A stretch of DNA of 31,780 nt from Burkholderiales bacterium. GTDB lineage: Bacteria; Pseudomonadota; Gammaproteobacteria; Burkholderiales; Thiobacillaceae. Position 1 is the first letter of the stretch, and every line of letters starts with the position of its first letter. Location: contig SXRG01000025.1 in assembly GCA_005793645.1 (NCBI GenBank), forward strand, positions 1 through 31,780. The letters are read 5' to 3'. Below the pieces are notes generated by a model. The model was given only the letters and a program-made list of their open reading frames with translations. It had not been told where the DNA came from and made no database searches. This document shows, piece by piece, positions 23,503 to 31,300 of the stretch. Made by a program: the position numbers and the translations under genes.

Positions 23503-24893
23503 TGCCTGACCTCTCTACTTCCCTTGCCAACCTGGAAACGACGCTCGGCCCCGAGCGCATTTTTACGGACCTGGCCACACGAAACCTCTACGCCAGCGAC
23601 GAAACGCCACATCAGTGCATCCCGCAAGCGGTCTGCTTTCCACGCTCTCATGACGAAGTGCTCCTCCTGGTACGCTGGGCATACACGAATAGCATCGCGC
23701 TGACCCCGCGCGGCGCCGGCTCTGGTAATGTCGGTGGCGCCCTACCTGCCCCCGACAGCCTCGTGGTCAGTTTTGAGTGCATGACGCGAGTCCTGGAATT
23801 TGACCCAGACAACCGCTTGATGGTGGTCGAAGCCGGAATCATCACCGACGAAGTAGATCGACTCGCGCGCAGCGCCGGTCTCATGTACGCGCCCGATCCC
23901 GGCTCCGGTGCCTATTGCAGGATCGGCGGCAACCTGGCGATGAACGCCGCCGGGCCGCGCTGCGTCAAGTACGGTGCCACCCGCGACCATATCCTGGGGC
24001 TACGCGCCATCACCGGCGATGGCCGCGAGATTCGCACCGGCAGCCGCACCAGCAAATATGCTACCGGCTACGACCTCACCCGACTATTGATTGGCTCGGA
24101 AGGCACCCTGGCCCTAATCACCGAGGCCACCCTGAAACTGATCCCTGCGCCCGAGGCCGTCGCTACCTTGCGCCTGTGTTACACCAGCACCCGAGCAGCC
24201 TGCGAGGCAGTGATCCGCGTCATGCGTCAGCCCATCGTGCCCTGCGCCCTGGAGTTCATGGATGCCCGTTCCATTGATGCCCTGCACGCCTATGGCGATG
24301 TCCAGGATCTACCCGCTGGCACCCAGGCCGTTCTGATGGTAGAGGCCGATGGCGATACCCACACCCTGCCCGACCAGTTGACTTCACTGGTCCGTGCCCT
24401 TGAAGGCCCAGGATTAATCGAAAGCCAAAGCGGCTTTTCAAAAGATGAAATCCAGCATCTGTGGACCGCCCGAAAATCGCTGTCACACGCCGTCAAGCGC
24501 ATTGCCCCGCGCAAGATCAATGAAGATGTCGTAGTGCCCGTCTCGCAGCTCGCCGATCTGGTCGATGCCATCGACCGTCTGGGTCACCGCTGGGCAGTAC
24601 CGCTAGTCGCCTTCGGCCACGCTGGCAATGGCAATCTGCATGTCAACCTGATGGTACACGCAGACAACACCGACGAGATGGCTCGCGCAGCGGCCTGCCG
24701 GTGTGAATTGGTCGAAACCGTATTGGCCATGCACGGCAGCCTGTCCGGCGAACACGGCATCGGCAGTGAAAAGCGGCACTTCCTACCGCTGGAGATCGAG
24801 CCCAACACCCTAGCCCTAATGCGTCAGATCAAGGCCCAGTTTGACCCTGCCGGAATACTCAATCCCGGCAAAAAGTTACCGCCCACTCCCTGA
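23502..24893 (+). CDS. FAD-linked oxidase, GlcD/D-lactate dehydrogenase type
   Basis: This 463-residue enzyme has the FAD-binding type-4 domain (CFPRSHDEVLLLVRWA, PRGAGSGNVGGAL at about 69-81, GGNLAMNAAGPRCVKYG, GYDLTRLLIGSEGTLALIT) and the C-terminal FAD oxidase domain. The latter ends with GHAGNGNLHVN, SGEHGIGSEKRHFL and FDPAGILNPGK. The family oxidises glycolate, D-lactate or related 2-hydroxy acids. The normal GlcE and GlcF partners are not next to it, so it either acts alone, like D-lactate dehydrogenases, or its partners are elsewhere. Glycolate would fit the phosphoglycolate phosphatase at 30620, but substrate choice is inference. It is last in the coupled trio. Confidence 0.85.
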   Translation: MPDLSTSLANLETTLGPERIFTDLATRNLYASDETPHQCIPQAVCFPRSHDEVLLLVRWAYTNSIALTPRGAGSGNVGGALPAPDSLVVSFECMTRVLEFDPDNRLMVVEAGIITDEVDRLARSAGLMYAPDPGSGAYCRIGGNLAMNAAGPRCVKYGATRDHILGLRAITGDGREIRTGSRTSKYATGYDLTRLLIGSEGTLALITEATLKLIPAPEAVATLRLCYTSTRAACEAVIRVMRQPIVPCALEFMDARSIDALHAYGDVQDLPAGTQAVLMVEADGDTHTLPDQLTSLVRALEGPGLIESQSGFSKDEIQHLWTARKSLSHAVKRIAPRKINEDVVVPVSQLADLVDAIDRLGHRWAVPLVAFGHAGNGNLHVNLMVHADNTDEMARAAACRCELVETVLAMHGSLSGEHGIGSEKRHFLPLEIEPNTLALMRQIKAQFDPAGILNPGKKLPPTP

Positions 24894-24968
24894 TCCCGGT
24901 ATCAGACTCTTAACGCTCAACATAATCTCGGCATAACGGCATTCATCACACCAGCCCGTGATGTCCAA

Positions 24969-25307
24969 CTAAATTGCTGCCTCGTTGGTTTCACCGGTAC
25001 GGATACGCACAACGCGCTCGACAGCGGTGACGAAGATCTTGCCGTCACCGATCTTGCCAGTGCGGGCGGCGTTGATAATCGTTTCTATCGCTTGATCGAG
25101 CAACCCCTCGGATACCACCAGCTCAATCTTCACCTTGGGTAGAAAATCAACCACATATTCGGCCCCCCGGTACAACTCGGTATGGCCTATCTGACGACCA
25201 AAACCCTTGACCTCGGTAACCGTGATCCCGGTGATGTTGAGCGCTGACAAGGCCTCACGCACTTCGTCAAGTTTGAATGGCTTGATGATGGCTTCAATTT
25301 TCTTCAT
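24969..25307 (-). CDS. glnB: Nitrogen regulatory P-II protein
   Basis: P-II senses glutamine, 2-oxoglutarate and ATP/ADP and adjusts glutamine synthetase and nitrogen transcription. The 112-residue protein begins MKKIEAIIKPFKLDEVREAL. It has the T-loop TELYRGAEYVVDFLPK with the uridylylated Tyr51, the B-loop ARTGKIGDGKIFV and the C-terminal RVVRIRTGE. Start at 25307 is supported by an AGAGGAC site; the long upstream open frame overlaps nadE and is not used. It follows nadE by 22 bases, a pairing found in many gammaproteobacteria that links NAD supply and nitrogen status. GlnB is preferred over GlnK because no amtB is adjacent. Confidence 0.95.
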   Translation of the reverse strand: MKKIEAIIKPFKLDEVREALSALNITGITVTEVKGFGRQIGHTELYRGAEYVVDFLPKVKIELVVSEGLLDQAIETIINAARTGKIGDGKIFVTAVERVVRIRTGETNEAAI

Positions 25308-25329
25308 GCTGTCCTCTGGATAAACGGTT

Positions 25330-26976
25330 TCAGAACGGGGCCCGGTAACGGTTGGTAATAGGATAACGCCGATCGCGGCCAAAACCTCGCTGCGTAATAC
25401 GAATTCCGGGCGGCGTCTGACGCCGTTTGTATTCGCTAGAATCAATGAGACGCACAACCCGCTCCACATCGGCTCGGCTGTGACCGGCAATCACAATCTC
25501 GCCAGGCGACTGCTGCGCCTCCATGTAACGCTCCAAAATGTCGTCAAGAATGGCATAGGGCGGCAAGCTATCCTGGTCGCATTGATCGGGGCGTAACTCG
25601 GCCGAGGGTGGCCGGATAATGATGCGTTCCGGGATAACGGGTGAACAGGCTGGCGAGCGTGTATTGCGGTAACGCGACAAGGCCCAAACACGCGTTTTGG
25701 TTACATCCTTCAACACCGCCAGACCCCCAGCCATGTCGCCATACAATGTCGCGTAGCCAGTCGCCATCTCACTCTTGTTGCCAGTGGTAAGCACGATCTG
25801 GCCAAACTTGTTCGACAAGGCCATAAGCAACATTCCGCGCACCCGTGCCTGGATATTTTCCTCGGTCGTATCTACCTGGCGACCGACAAAGGCCTCCGCC
25901 AGGGTGGCCATGAAGCCTGCGTATAACGGTTTGATTGGCAACACGCTGTAGCGGACCCCGAGGTTACGCGCCAGCGTCTCGGCATCCTCCAGGCTTATGT
26001 CCGCCGTGTACTCAGACGGCATCATCACCGCATGCACCTGATCGGCCCCCAGGGCATCCACCGCTACACACAGAGTCAGGGCCGAATCGATACCACCCGA
26101 GAGACCCAGCAACGCCCCCTTGAAACCATTCTTCGTAATGTAATCACGCACCCCCAGAACCAGAGCCTGATAGATCTGCGCAGTCTCATCGACAGGAGCA
26201 ACGAAAGCCCCATGAAAGGTCTCACCATCCCAATCCAGGTACATCAGATCGGAATCAAAGGTTGGCCCCTGAGCCGTCACCATACCCTGCGTATCAAGGG
26301 CGAACGAGGCCCCGTCCATCACCAGCTCATCCTGACCGCCGACCATATTTAGATACACCAGCGGCAAGCCTGTTTCCACCACGCGAGCCCGCGCCACGGC
26401 ATAGCGTTCGTCCTGCTTTGAAAGATGAAAGGGCGAGGCATTCAGCACCAACAGGACCTCGGCCCCAGCGGCCCGCGCCTTCGCAGCCGGCCCGCTCGCC
26501 CATCCGTCTTCGCAAATCAACAAGCCACAGGACAGGCCAGCCCAGTCAAAGACCGTAGCCACATCACCAGCCTCGAAAGTACGCATCTCGTCAAACACGG
26601 CATAGTTGGGCAGACGCTGTTTGCGATAATTCGCCACAATGGCGCCACCACGCAACACGGCTGCACTGTTGTAATGACGACCTCCCATCGATTCTGGGTA
26701 ACCTACCACTACAGTAATATCCGGTGGCAAATCAACCGCCAACCCCATCAGGCAGCGGGCGTTTTCAGCATAAAAATCCTCACGCAAGGCTAAATCTTCA
26801 GGCGGATACCCACACAGCGCCAGCTCGGGTGTCAGCAACAAACTCACACCCGCCGAAACCGCCATTCGCGCCTGAGCCAAGATCTGTCCGGCATTACCCG
26901 CCAAGTCACCCACCAAGGGGTTGAACTGCGCCAAGGCCATGCGGTGAATCGGCCCTCCGGAGCCCTTAATGTGCAT
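25330..26976 (-). CDS. nadE: Glutamine-dependent NAD+ synthetase
   Basis: NadE amidates nicotinate adenine dinucleotide to NAD using glutamine. The N-terminal nitrilase-like glutaminase has Glu51 (LTPELALCGYPPED), Lys119 (NYRKQRLPNY) and Cys155 (LLICEDGWA). The C-terminal synthetase has the PP-loop GLSGGIDSAL (292-300), TGNKSEMATGYATLYGDMAG, and ERIIIRPPSAELRPDQ-DQDSLPPY. At 548 residues it is full length. The start is uncertain: MHIKGSGG at 26976 overlaps the preceding stop by 11 bases, while a Met at 26940 (MALAQFNPLVGD) has GGAGG upstream at rather long spacing. Upstream is a DksA-like gene; downstream is glnB. Confidence 0.94.
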   Translation of the reverse strand: MHIKGSGGPIHRMALAQFNPLVGDLAGNAGQILAQARMAVSAGVSLLLTPELALCGYPPEDLALREDFYAENARCLMGLAVDLPPDITVVVGYPESMGGRHYNSAAVLRGGAIVANYRKQRLPNYAVFDEMRTFEAGDVATVFDWAGLSCGLLICEDGWASGPAAKARAAGAEVLLVLNASPFHLSKQDERYAVARARVVETGLPLVYLNMVGGQDELVMDGASFALDTQGMVTAQGPTFDSDLMYLDWDGETFHGAFVAPVDETAQIYQALVLGVRDYITKNGFKGALLGLSGGIDSALTLCVAVDALGADQVHAVMMPSEYTADISLEDAETLARNLGVRYSVLPIKPLYAGFMATLAEAFVGRQVDTTEENIQARVRGMLLMALSNKFGQIVLTTGNKSEMATGYATLYGDMAGGLAVLKDVTKTRVWALSRYRNTRSPACSPVIPERIIIRPPSAELRPDQCDQDSLPPYAILDDILERYMEAQQSPGEIVIAGHSRADVERVVRLIDSSEYKRRQTPPGIRITQRGFGRDRRYPITNRYRAPF

Positions 26977-27355
26977 GGGCACCGTGTGTGCGCTCAAACC
27001 TCTCCTGGCATACAATGCAACGCCGGGCACCCGGATTGATCACCAATCGGGCTACTGGAATCCCCACACCGCAATCCTCACAGAGACCGAATTCCGCATC
27101 CTCCAAACGCTGGAGGCCAGACTCCAGTTCATGCAACTCCTTTAGCTCCAGATCCAGGCGTGCTGCCGCGAGATCACCCAGCGTCACCGCCAGCGCCTCA
27201 TCTGAACTATCACCGCCATGTTTCCCCAGCAAGGTGGAAAACTGCGTCTCACCCGCAGCCGCCTCAGCGGCAAGAATCTCATCCAGCAAGGCCGCACGAC
27301 GCGCCCGCAACGCAGCGCCTACGCGACCCCGTTCTTCTTCTGTCAGATACTTCAT
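26966..27355 (-). CDS. DksA/TraR-type zinc-finger protein
   Basis: This 129-residue protein has a predicted coiled coil through about residue 87 and a C4 zinc finger, CEDC (92-95) and CIVC (113-116), in the order typical of the DksA/TraR family, whose members bind RNA polymerase through the secondary channel. Between them lies GVGIPVARLVINPGARR. Genuine DksA carries an acidic DxxDxA at the coiled-coil tip; here the comparable region reads GDSSDEALAV (about 48-57), so DksA-like polymerase regulation is plausible but unproven. A GGAG site precedes the start. It overlaps the nadE start by 11 bases if the longer nadE start is used. Confidence 0.85.
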   Translation of the reverse strand: MKYLTEEERGRVGAALRARRAALLDEILAAEAAAGETQFSTLLGKHGGDSSDEALAVTLGDLAAARLDLELKELHELESGLQRLEDAEFGLCEDCGVGIPVARLVINPGARRCIVCQERFERTHGAHAH

Positions 27356-27410
27356 GAAATCACTCCAAAAATCACGATTACCACGACCGCTAGGCTAAAA
27401 TGCGCATCCT

Positions 27411-27486
27411 GCCTCCGTAGCTCAGTGGATAGAGCATCCCCCTCCTAAGGGGAGGGTCACACGTTCGATTCGTGTCGGGGGCGCCA
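27411..27486 (+). tRNA. tRNA-Arg (CCU anticodon)
   Basis: The sequence folds into a cloverleaf of 76 bases with a 7-base acceptor stem GCCTCCG/CGGGGGC (one G-T pair), a D arm, an anticodon stem TCCCC/GGGGA with loop CTCCTAA (anticodon CCT), a T arm ACACG/CGTGT with loop TTCGATT, discriminator G and an encoded CCA. It reads AGG codons. A TAAAAT hexamer at 27396-27401 followed by GC-rich GCGC is a plausible -10 with a short leader. It is convergent with trpD. This tRNA is a common integration site, but no integrase or direct repeat of its 3' end is in view. Confidence 0.96.
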
Positions 27487-27532
27487 GCCATACGACCTTG
27501 AACGGCCACGCCGCATCAAGATCCATTGTAGT

Positions 27533-28558
27533 TCAACCCTGACGAGCCGCCAGCGCATCCAGCGTGCTACGCGCCGCGCCACTGGCGAGGACCGTTTGTG
27601 CAGCCAGCACGCCTTCAGCCAAACTGCCCGTCCTCCCACTAACATATACGGCTGCGCCCGCGTTAAGGGCCACGATATCGCGCGCCGGACCAGGTTGGTT
27701 GTCTAGCGCCGCCAACAACATGGCCCTCGATTCTTCAACGCTGTTCACCCCCAGTTTTTCGGACGCAATGCGTGCCAGGCCAAAATCCTCAGGATTTAGG
27801 GTGTACTCACTAATCTGGCCGTTCTTCAATTCGGCCACATAAGTCGCAGCGCCCAGGCTGATCTCATCTAACCCATCATCTGCATGGACGACCAGTACAT
27901 GATGGCTGCCCAGCTCACGCAACACCTCAGCCAGCAAACGCGTATAAGTACGGTCAAACACGCCTAATACCTGATTCGGCGCACCGGCCGGGTTGGTCAT
28001 TGGGCCAAGTAGATTAAATAGGGTACGCACACCCAATTCGCGACGCACCGGCGCGGCGTGTTTCATGGCACTGTGATGATTGGGCGCAAACATAAAACCG
28101 ACACCAATCTCGCGCACTGCCTGCGCCACGGCCTCGGGCGACAGGTTGACATTAACGCCCAGCGCCTCCAACACATCGGCACTACCCGATTTGGATGACA
28201 CCGAGCGGCCGCCGTGTTTAGCCACCTTTGCACCGGCCGCCGCAGCGACAAAGGCCGCCGCCGTCGATACGTTAAAGGTGTGTGCACCATCACCGCCAGT
28301 GCCACAGGTATCGACCAAATTCTCTGTCGCAGCAAGCGGAACCTTGGTAGAAAGTTCACGCATAACAGTCGCTGCGGCGGCCAGTTCAGTCACCGTCTCG
28401 CCCTTGCAACGCAGGGCCACTACGGCACCGGCGATCTGCGCCGGGGTCAATTCCCCGGTCATGATGGCACGCATCAAGTCGAGCATCTCCTCGCGTGACA
28501 AATCGGCTCGAGCGATCAATTTAGACAACAAAGCCGGATAGTTCATGGTTTTTGTCAT
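27533..28558 (-). CDS. trpD: Anthranilate phosphoribosyltransferase
   Basis: TrpD joins anthranilate and PRPP, the second step of tryptophan synthesis. The 341-residue protein has the PRPP-binding GTGGDG (86-91), the KHGGRSVSSKSGSAD block (114-128), NHHSAMKHAAPVRRELG, and NLLGPMTNPAG; all are expected and intact. Its ATG overlaps the trpG stop by four bases. It is the last gene of the rpe-gph-trpE-trpG-trpD run; trpC, which often follows in related genomes, is not present between here and the tRNA gene. Confidence 0.96.
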   Translation of the reverse strand: MTKTMNYPALLSKLIARADLSREEMLDLMRAIMTGELTPAQIAGAVVALRCKGETVTELAAAATVMRELSTKVPLAATENLVDTCGTGGDGAHTFNVSTAAAFVAAAAGAKVAKHGGRSVSSKSGSADVLEALGVNVNLSPEAVAQAVREIGVGFMFAPNHHSAMKHAAPVRRELGVRTLFNLLGPMTNPAGAPNQVLGVFDRTYTRLLAEVLRELGSHHVLVVHADDGLDEISLGAATYVAELKNGQISEYTLNPEDFGLARIASEKLGVNSVEESRAMLLAALDNQPGPARDIVALNAGAAVYVSGRTGSLAEGVLAAQTVLASGAARSTLDALAARQG

Positions 28559-29127
28559 CTCGTTTGCTCCAGAAAGTTACGCAACAGATCATGACCGTGT
28601 TCAGTCAAGATGGACTCGGGATGAAACTGAACCCCCTCTACGGCCAAGGTCTTGTGGCGTACGCCCATGATCTCGCCATCGGCCGTCCAGGCAGTGATTT
28701 CCAGACACTCCGGCAAGGTTTCCTTCTCAATCACCAGCGAGTGGTAGCGTGTCGCCGTGAATGGGTTGGGTAGACCACGGAACACACCCATGTTGTGATG
28801 CTGAATCGGCGAGGTCTTGCCGTGCATCAGTTGTTTGGCATGGACGATGTGCCCACCAAACGCCTGGCCGATGCTCTGATGCCCCAGGCATACGCCCAAG
28901 AGCGGAATCTTTCCAGCCAGCGCGCGAATCAGCGGCACCGAAATGCCCGCCTCGTTGGGCGTACACGGCCCCGGCGAGATCACCACGCGATCCGGCGCAC
29001 GGGCGATCACCTCATTGACCGTCACCTCGTCGTTACGCACCACCTCAACCTCACAGCCGAGCTCACCAAAATACTGCACAAGGTTGTAGGTAAAGGACTC
29101 GTAGTTGTCGAGCATCAAGAGCTTCAT
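28555..29127 (-). CDS. trpG: Anthranilate synthase, glutamine amidotransferase subunit
   Basis: TrpG releases ammonia from glutamine for TrpE. The 190-residue class-I amidotransferase opens MLLDNYESF-type (MLDNYESFTYNLVQYF), has the nucleophile Cys80 in GVCLGHQSIGQ and the His169/Glu171 pair in VQFHPES. It is full length. It overlaps trpE by four bases upstream and trpD by four bases downstream. The protein may also serve p-aminobenzoate synthesis (PabA) if no separate pabA exists; that cannot be seen here. Confidence 0.96.
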   Translation of the reverse strand: MKLLMLDNYESFTYNLVQYFGELGCEVEVVRNDEVTVNEVIARAPDRVVISPGPCTPNEAGISVPLIRALAGKIPLLGVCLGHQSIGQAFGGHIVHAKQLMHGKTSPIQHHNMGVFRGLPNPFTATRYHSLVIEKETLPECLEITAWTADGEIMGVRHKTLAVEGVQFHPESILTEHGHDLLRNFLEQTR

Positions 29128-30611
29128 ACGCCCGCCTCACTCGTCAGCGCCAGTTCCGCAGCGCGCACCACGGCCCGAGCCTTGTTACGGGTTTCCTGCC
29201 ATTCGTTTTCGGGTACAGAGTCGGCAACAATGCCGGCACCGGCCTGAACATACAGTGTGTTGTCCTTGATGATGGCCGTGCGGATGGCAATGGCGACATC
29301 CATATCACCGTTAAAACCCAGATAACCTACCGCACCGGCGTAGATGCCGCGTTTCGTGGGTTCTAGTTGATCAATGATCTCCATCGCCCGAATCTTGGGC
29401 GCACCAGAGACGGTTCCGGCGGGGAAGGTAGCGCGCAGCACGGCCATAGCATTGAGACCCGCCTTCAAGCGGCCTTCAACATTGGAGACGATGTGCATGA
29501 CATGCGAGTAGCGCTCAACCGACATATTTTCGGTAACATGCACGGAACCCACCTCGGCCACGCGACCCGTGTCGTTACGCCCCAAGTCCATCAACTGAAC
29601 ATGCTCAGCGCGTTCCTTAGGGTCGGCCAGAAGTTCTTGTTCCAGACGAATATCGTCTTCACGAGTGATGCCACGCGGACGCGTGCCCGCGATGGGGCGC
29701 ACGGTAACACACTTGCTCCCTCCCTCGTCTTCCTCCAGTCGCACCAGAATCTCCGGGCTGGAACCGACAATCTGAAAACCGCCCATATCGTAATAGAACA
29801 TATAGGGTGAGGGATTAAGGCTGCGCAGGCTGCGGTACAGCGACAGCGGATGGCCATGAAACGGCCGACTCATGCGCTGTGAAAGCACCACCTGCATGAT
29901 GTCGCCGTCGAGGATGTAACGCTTGGCACGATCCACTGCCGCCTTGAAACTCGCCTCACCAAACTCGGACACCGCATCATGTGCCTCACCACGCACCGGC
30001 GCGGGGGCATGGGCGGGCTTGTTCAGTTGCGCGGCCAAGTCATTGAGGCGCGCCTGGGCATTCAGCCAAGCATCCGGCTCCATCGGATCAGCATAGACAA
30101 TCAGAGTCAACTGACCGGACAAGTTGTCGATCACGGCCAGCTCGTCGGACAACAATAGCAGGATATCAGGCGTGCCGATGGCATCAGGCTTACTCGCCTG
30201 CGCCAGTTTCTTCTCAATATAGCGTACCGTGTCGTAGCCGAAGTAGCCCGACAAACCACCCGGAAAGCGCGGCAGTCCGGGCACGGATGCCACCTTGAAA
30301 CGGGCCATGTAGCCTTCAATAAAGGCCAGCGGATCGACCGCGCTGGTCTGCTCCACTGCCACACCATCCGTCTCGACACTGACGAAATGACCATGCACCC
30401 GCAACACCGTACGCGCCGGTAGACCAATGAAGGAATAGCGCCCAAAACGCTCCCCACCCACTACGGATTCAAGCAGATAGGAATACGGTTTGTTACCAAG
30501 TTTTAAGTACAACGAAAGCGGCGTATCAAGGTCGGACGGCAAGCGTCGCACCACCGGGATACGGCTATAGCCCTCGCGAGCCAATTGGTTGAATTTTTCT
30601 TCGTTGAACAT
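29124..30611 (-). CDS. trpE: Anthranilate synthase component I
   Basis: TrpE converts chorismate to anthranilate. The 495-residue protein has the N-terminal tryptophan-feedback motif LLES (46-49) in SYLLESVVGGERFGRYSF. The catalytic domain includes QVVLSQRMSRPF, IVGSSPEILVRLE, PIAGTRPRG, HVQLMDLGRND and FPAGTVSGAPKIRAMEIID. It is complete and should be feedback-inhibited. No clear ribosome-binding site precedes the ATG; it lies eight bases after the gph stop, so translational coupling is likely. PabB is less likely because trpG and trpD follow directly. Confidence 0.96.
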   Translation of the reverse strand: MFNEEKFNQLAREGYSRIPVVRRLPSDLDTPLSLYLKLGNKPYSYLLESVVGGERFGRYSFIGLPARTVLRVHGHFVSVETDGVAVEQTSAVDPLAFIEGYMARFKVASVPGLPRFPGGLSGYFGYDTVRYIEKKLAQASKPDAIGTPDILLLLSDELAVIDNLSGQLTLIVYADPMEPDAWLNAQARLNDLAAQLNKPAHAPAPVRGEAHDAVSEFGEASFKAAVDRAKRYILDGDIMQVVLSQRMSRPFHGHPLSLYRSLRSLNPSPYMFYYDMGGFQIVGSSPEILVRLEEDEGGSKCVTVRPIAGTRPRGITREDDIRLEQELLADPKERAEHVQLMDLGRNDTGRVAEVGSVHVTENMSVERYSHVMHIVSNVEGRLKAGLNAMAVLRATFPAGTVSGAPKIRAMEIIDQLEPTKRGIYAGAVGYLGFNGDMDVAIAIRTAIIKDNTLYVQAGAGIVADSVPENEWQETRNKARAVVRAAELALTSEAGV

Positions 30612-30619
30612 TCAGCGTG

Positions 30620-31300
30620 CTATTTTCTGGTCAGCATCTCCGCTGCTGCCACTAGACTAGGCACCACGGCATCCAGATCCAGTTCATCCACTGGCCGACC
30701 TCGGTTATAACCATACGGCACGCAAAACACCGGGCAACCGGCCGCACGCGCAGCCTGAGTATCATTAAGCGAGTCACCAATCAGCAGTAACTCAGCGGGT
30801 TCTACGCCAAACGCCTGGGCGGCATGCAACAACGGCAAGGGATCAGGTTTTTTCTTGGGCAGTGAATCGCCGGACACCACAATATCGAAATACGACAGCA
30901 ACCCGGTATCACGCAACAGCGGCAGGGTGAACTGCTCGGCCTTGTTAGTCACACAGGCAAGCTTGAAACCCTGATGTTGCAACTTTTGCAAACCTTCCAC
31001 CACACCCGGAAACGGCCGACTCTTGCGCGACACATGCGCGCCGTAATGCTTCTGATAGATCGCCAGCGCCCGCGCACCCAGCTCGGGCTCTGGCTCAGTG
31101 TGAAGGTCGCGGGTCAGGCAGCGCTTGACAAGACGCGACACGCCATTGCCAATATAGGTCTTGATCTCATCCAGATCCAGCACTGGCAGCCCCAACTCCT
31201 GCAGCATGGCGTGAGCGGCATCGGCCAGATCCGGCGCGGTGTCGAGCAATGTGCCGTCAAGATCGATCATGACGGCACGAACCGCGAGGGGAAAATTCAT
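30620..31300 (-). CDS. gph: Phosphoglycolate phosphatase
   Basis: Gph removes phosphate from 2-phosphoglycolate, made by RuBisCO oxygenation or DNA repair. The 226-residue HAD-family enzyme has the nucleophile motif DLDGTLLDT (Asp13, Asp15), CVTNKAEQFTL, the lysine block LPKKKPDPLPL, and LLIGDSLNDTQAA near the end. The rpe-gph-trpE order supports Gph over other HAD phosphatases. Its ATG shares one base with the rpe stop (TGATG). Confidence 0.93.
   Translation of the reverse strand: MNFPLAVRAVMIDLDGTLLDTAPDLADAAHAMLQELGLPVLDLDEIKTYIGNGVSRLVKRCLTRDLHTEPEPELGARALAIYQKHYGAHVSRKSRPFPGVVEGLQKLQHQGFKLACVTNKAEQFTLPLLRDTGLLSYFDIVVSGDSLPKKKPDPLPLLHAAQAFGVEPAELLLIGDSLNDTQAARAAGCPVFCVPYGYNRGRPVDELDLDAVVPSLVAAAEMLTRK

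Noticed and set aside
24944..24963. CATCAC/GTGATG hairpin between the convergent FAD oxidase and glnB genes
   Set aside because: Six-base stem with an eight-base loop and no T-run on either side; too weak to call a terminator.
27411..27486. Integrated mobile element at tRNA-Arg
   Set aside because: No integrase, transposase or repeat of the tRNA 3' end occurs nearby, and both flanks are housekeeping genes.
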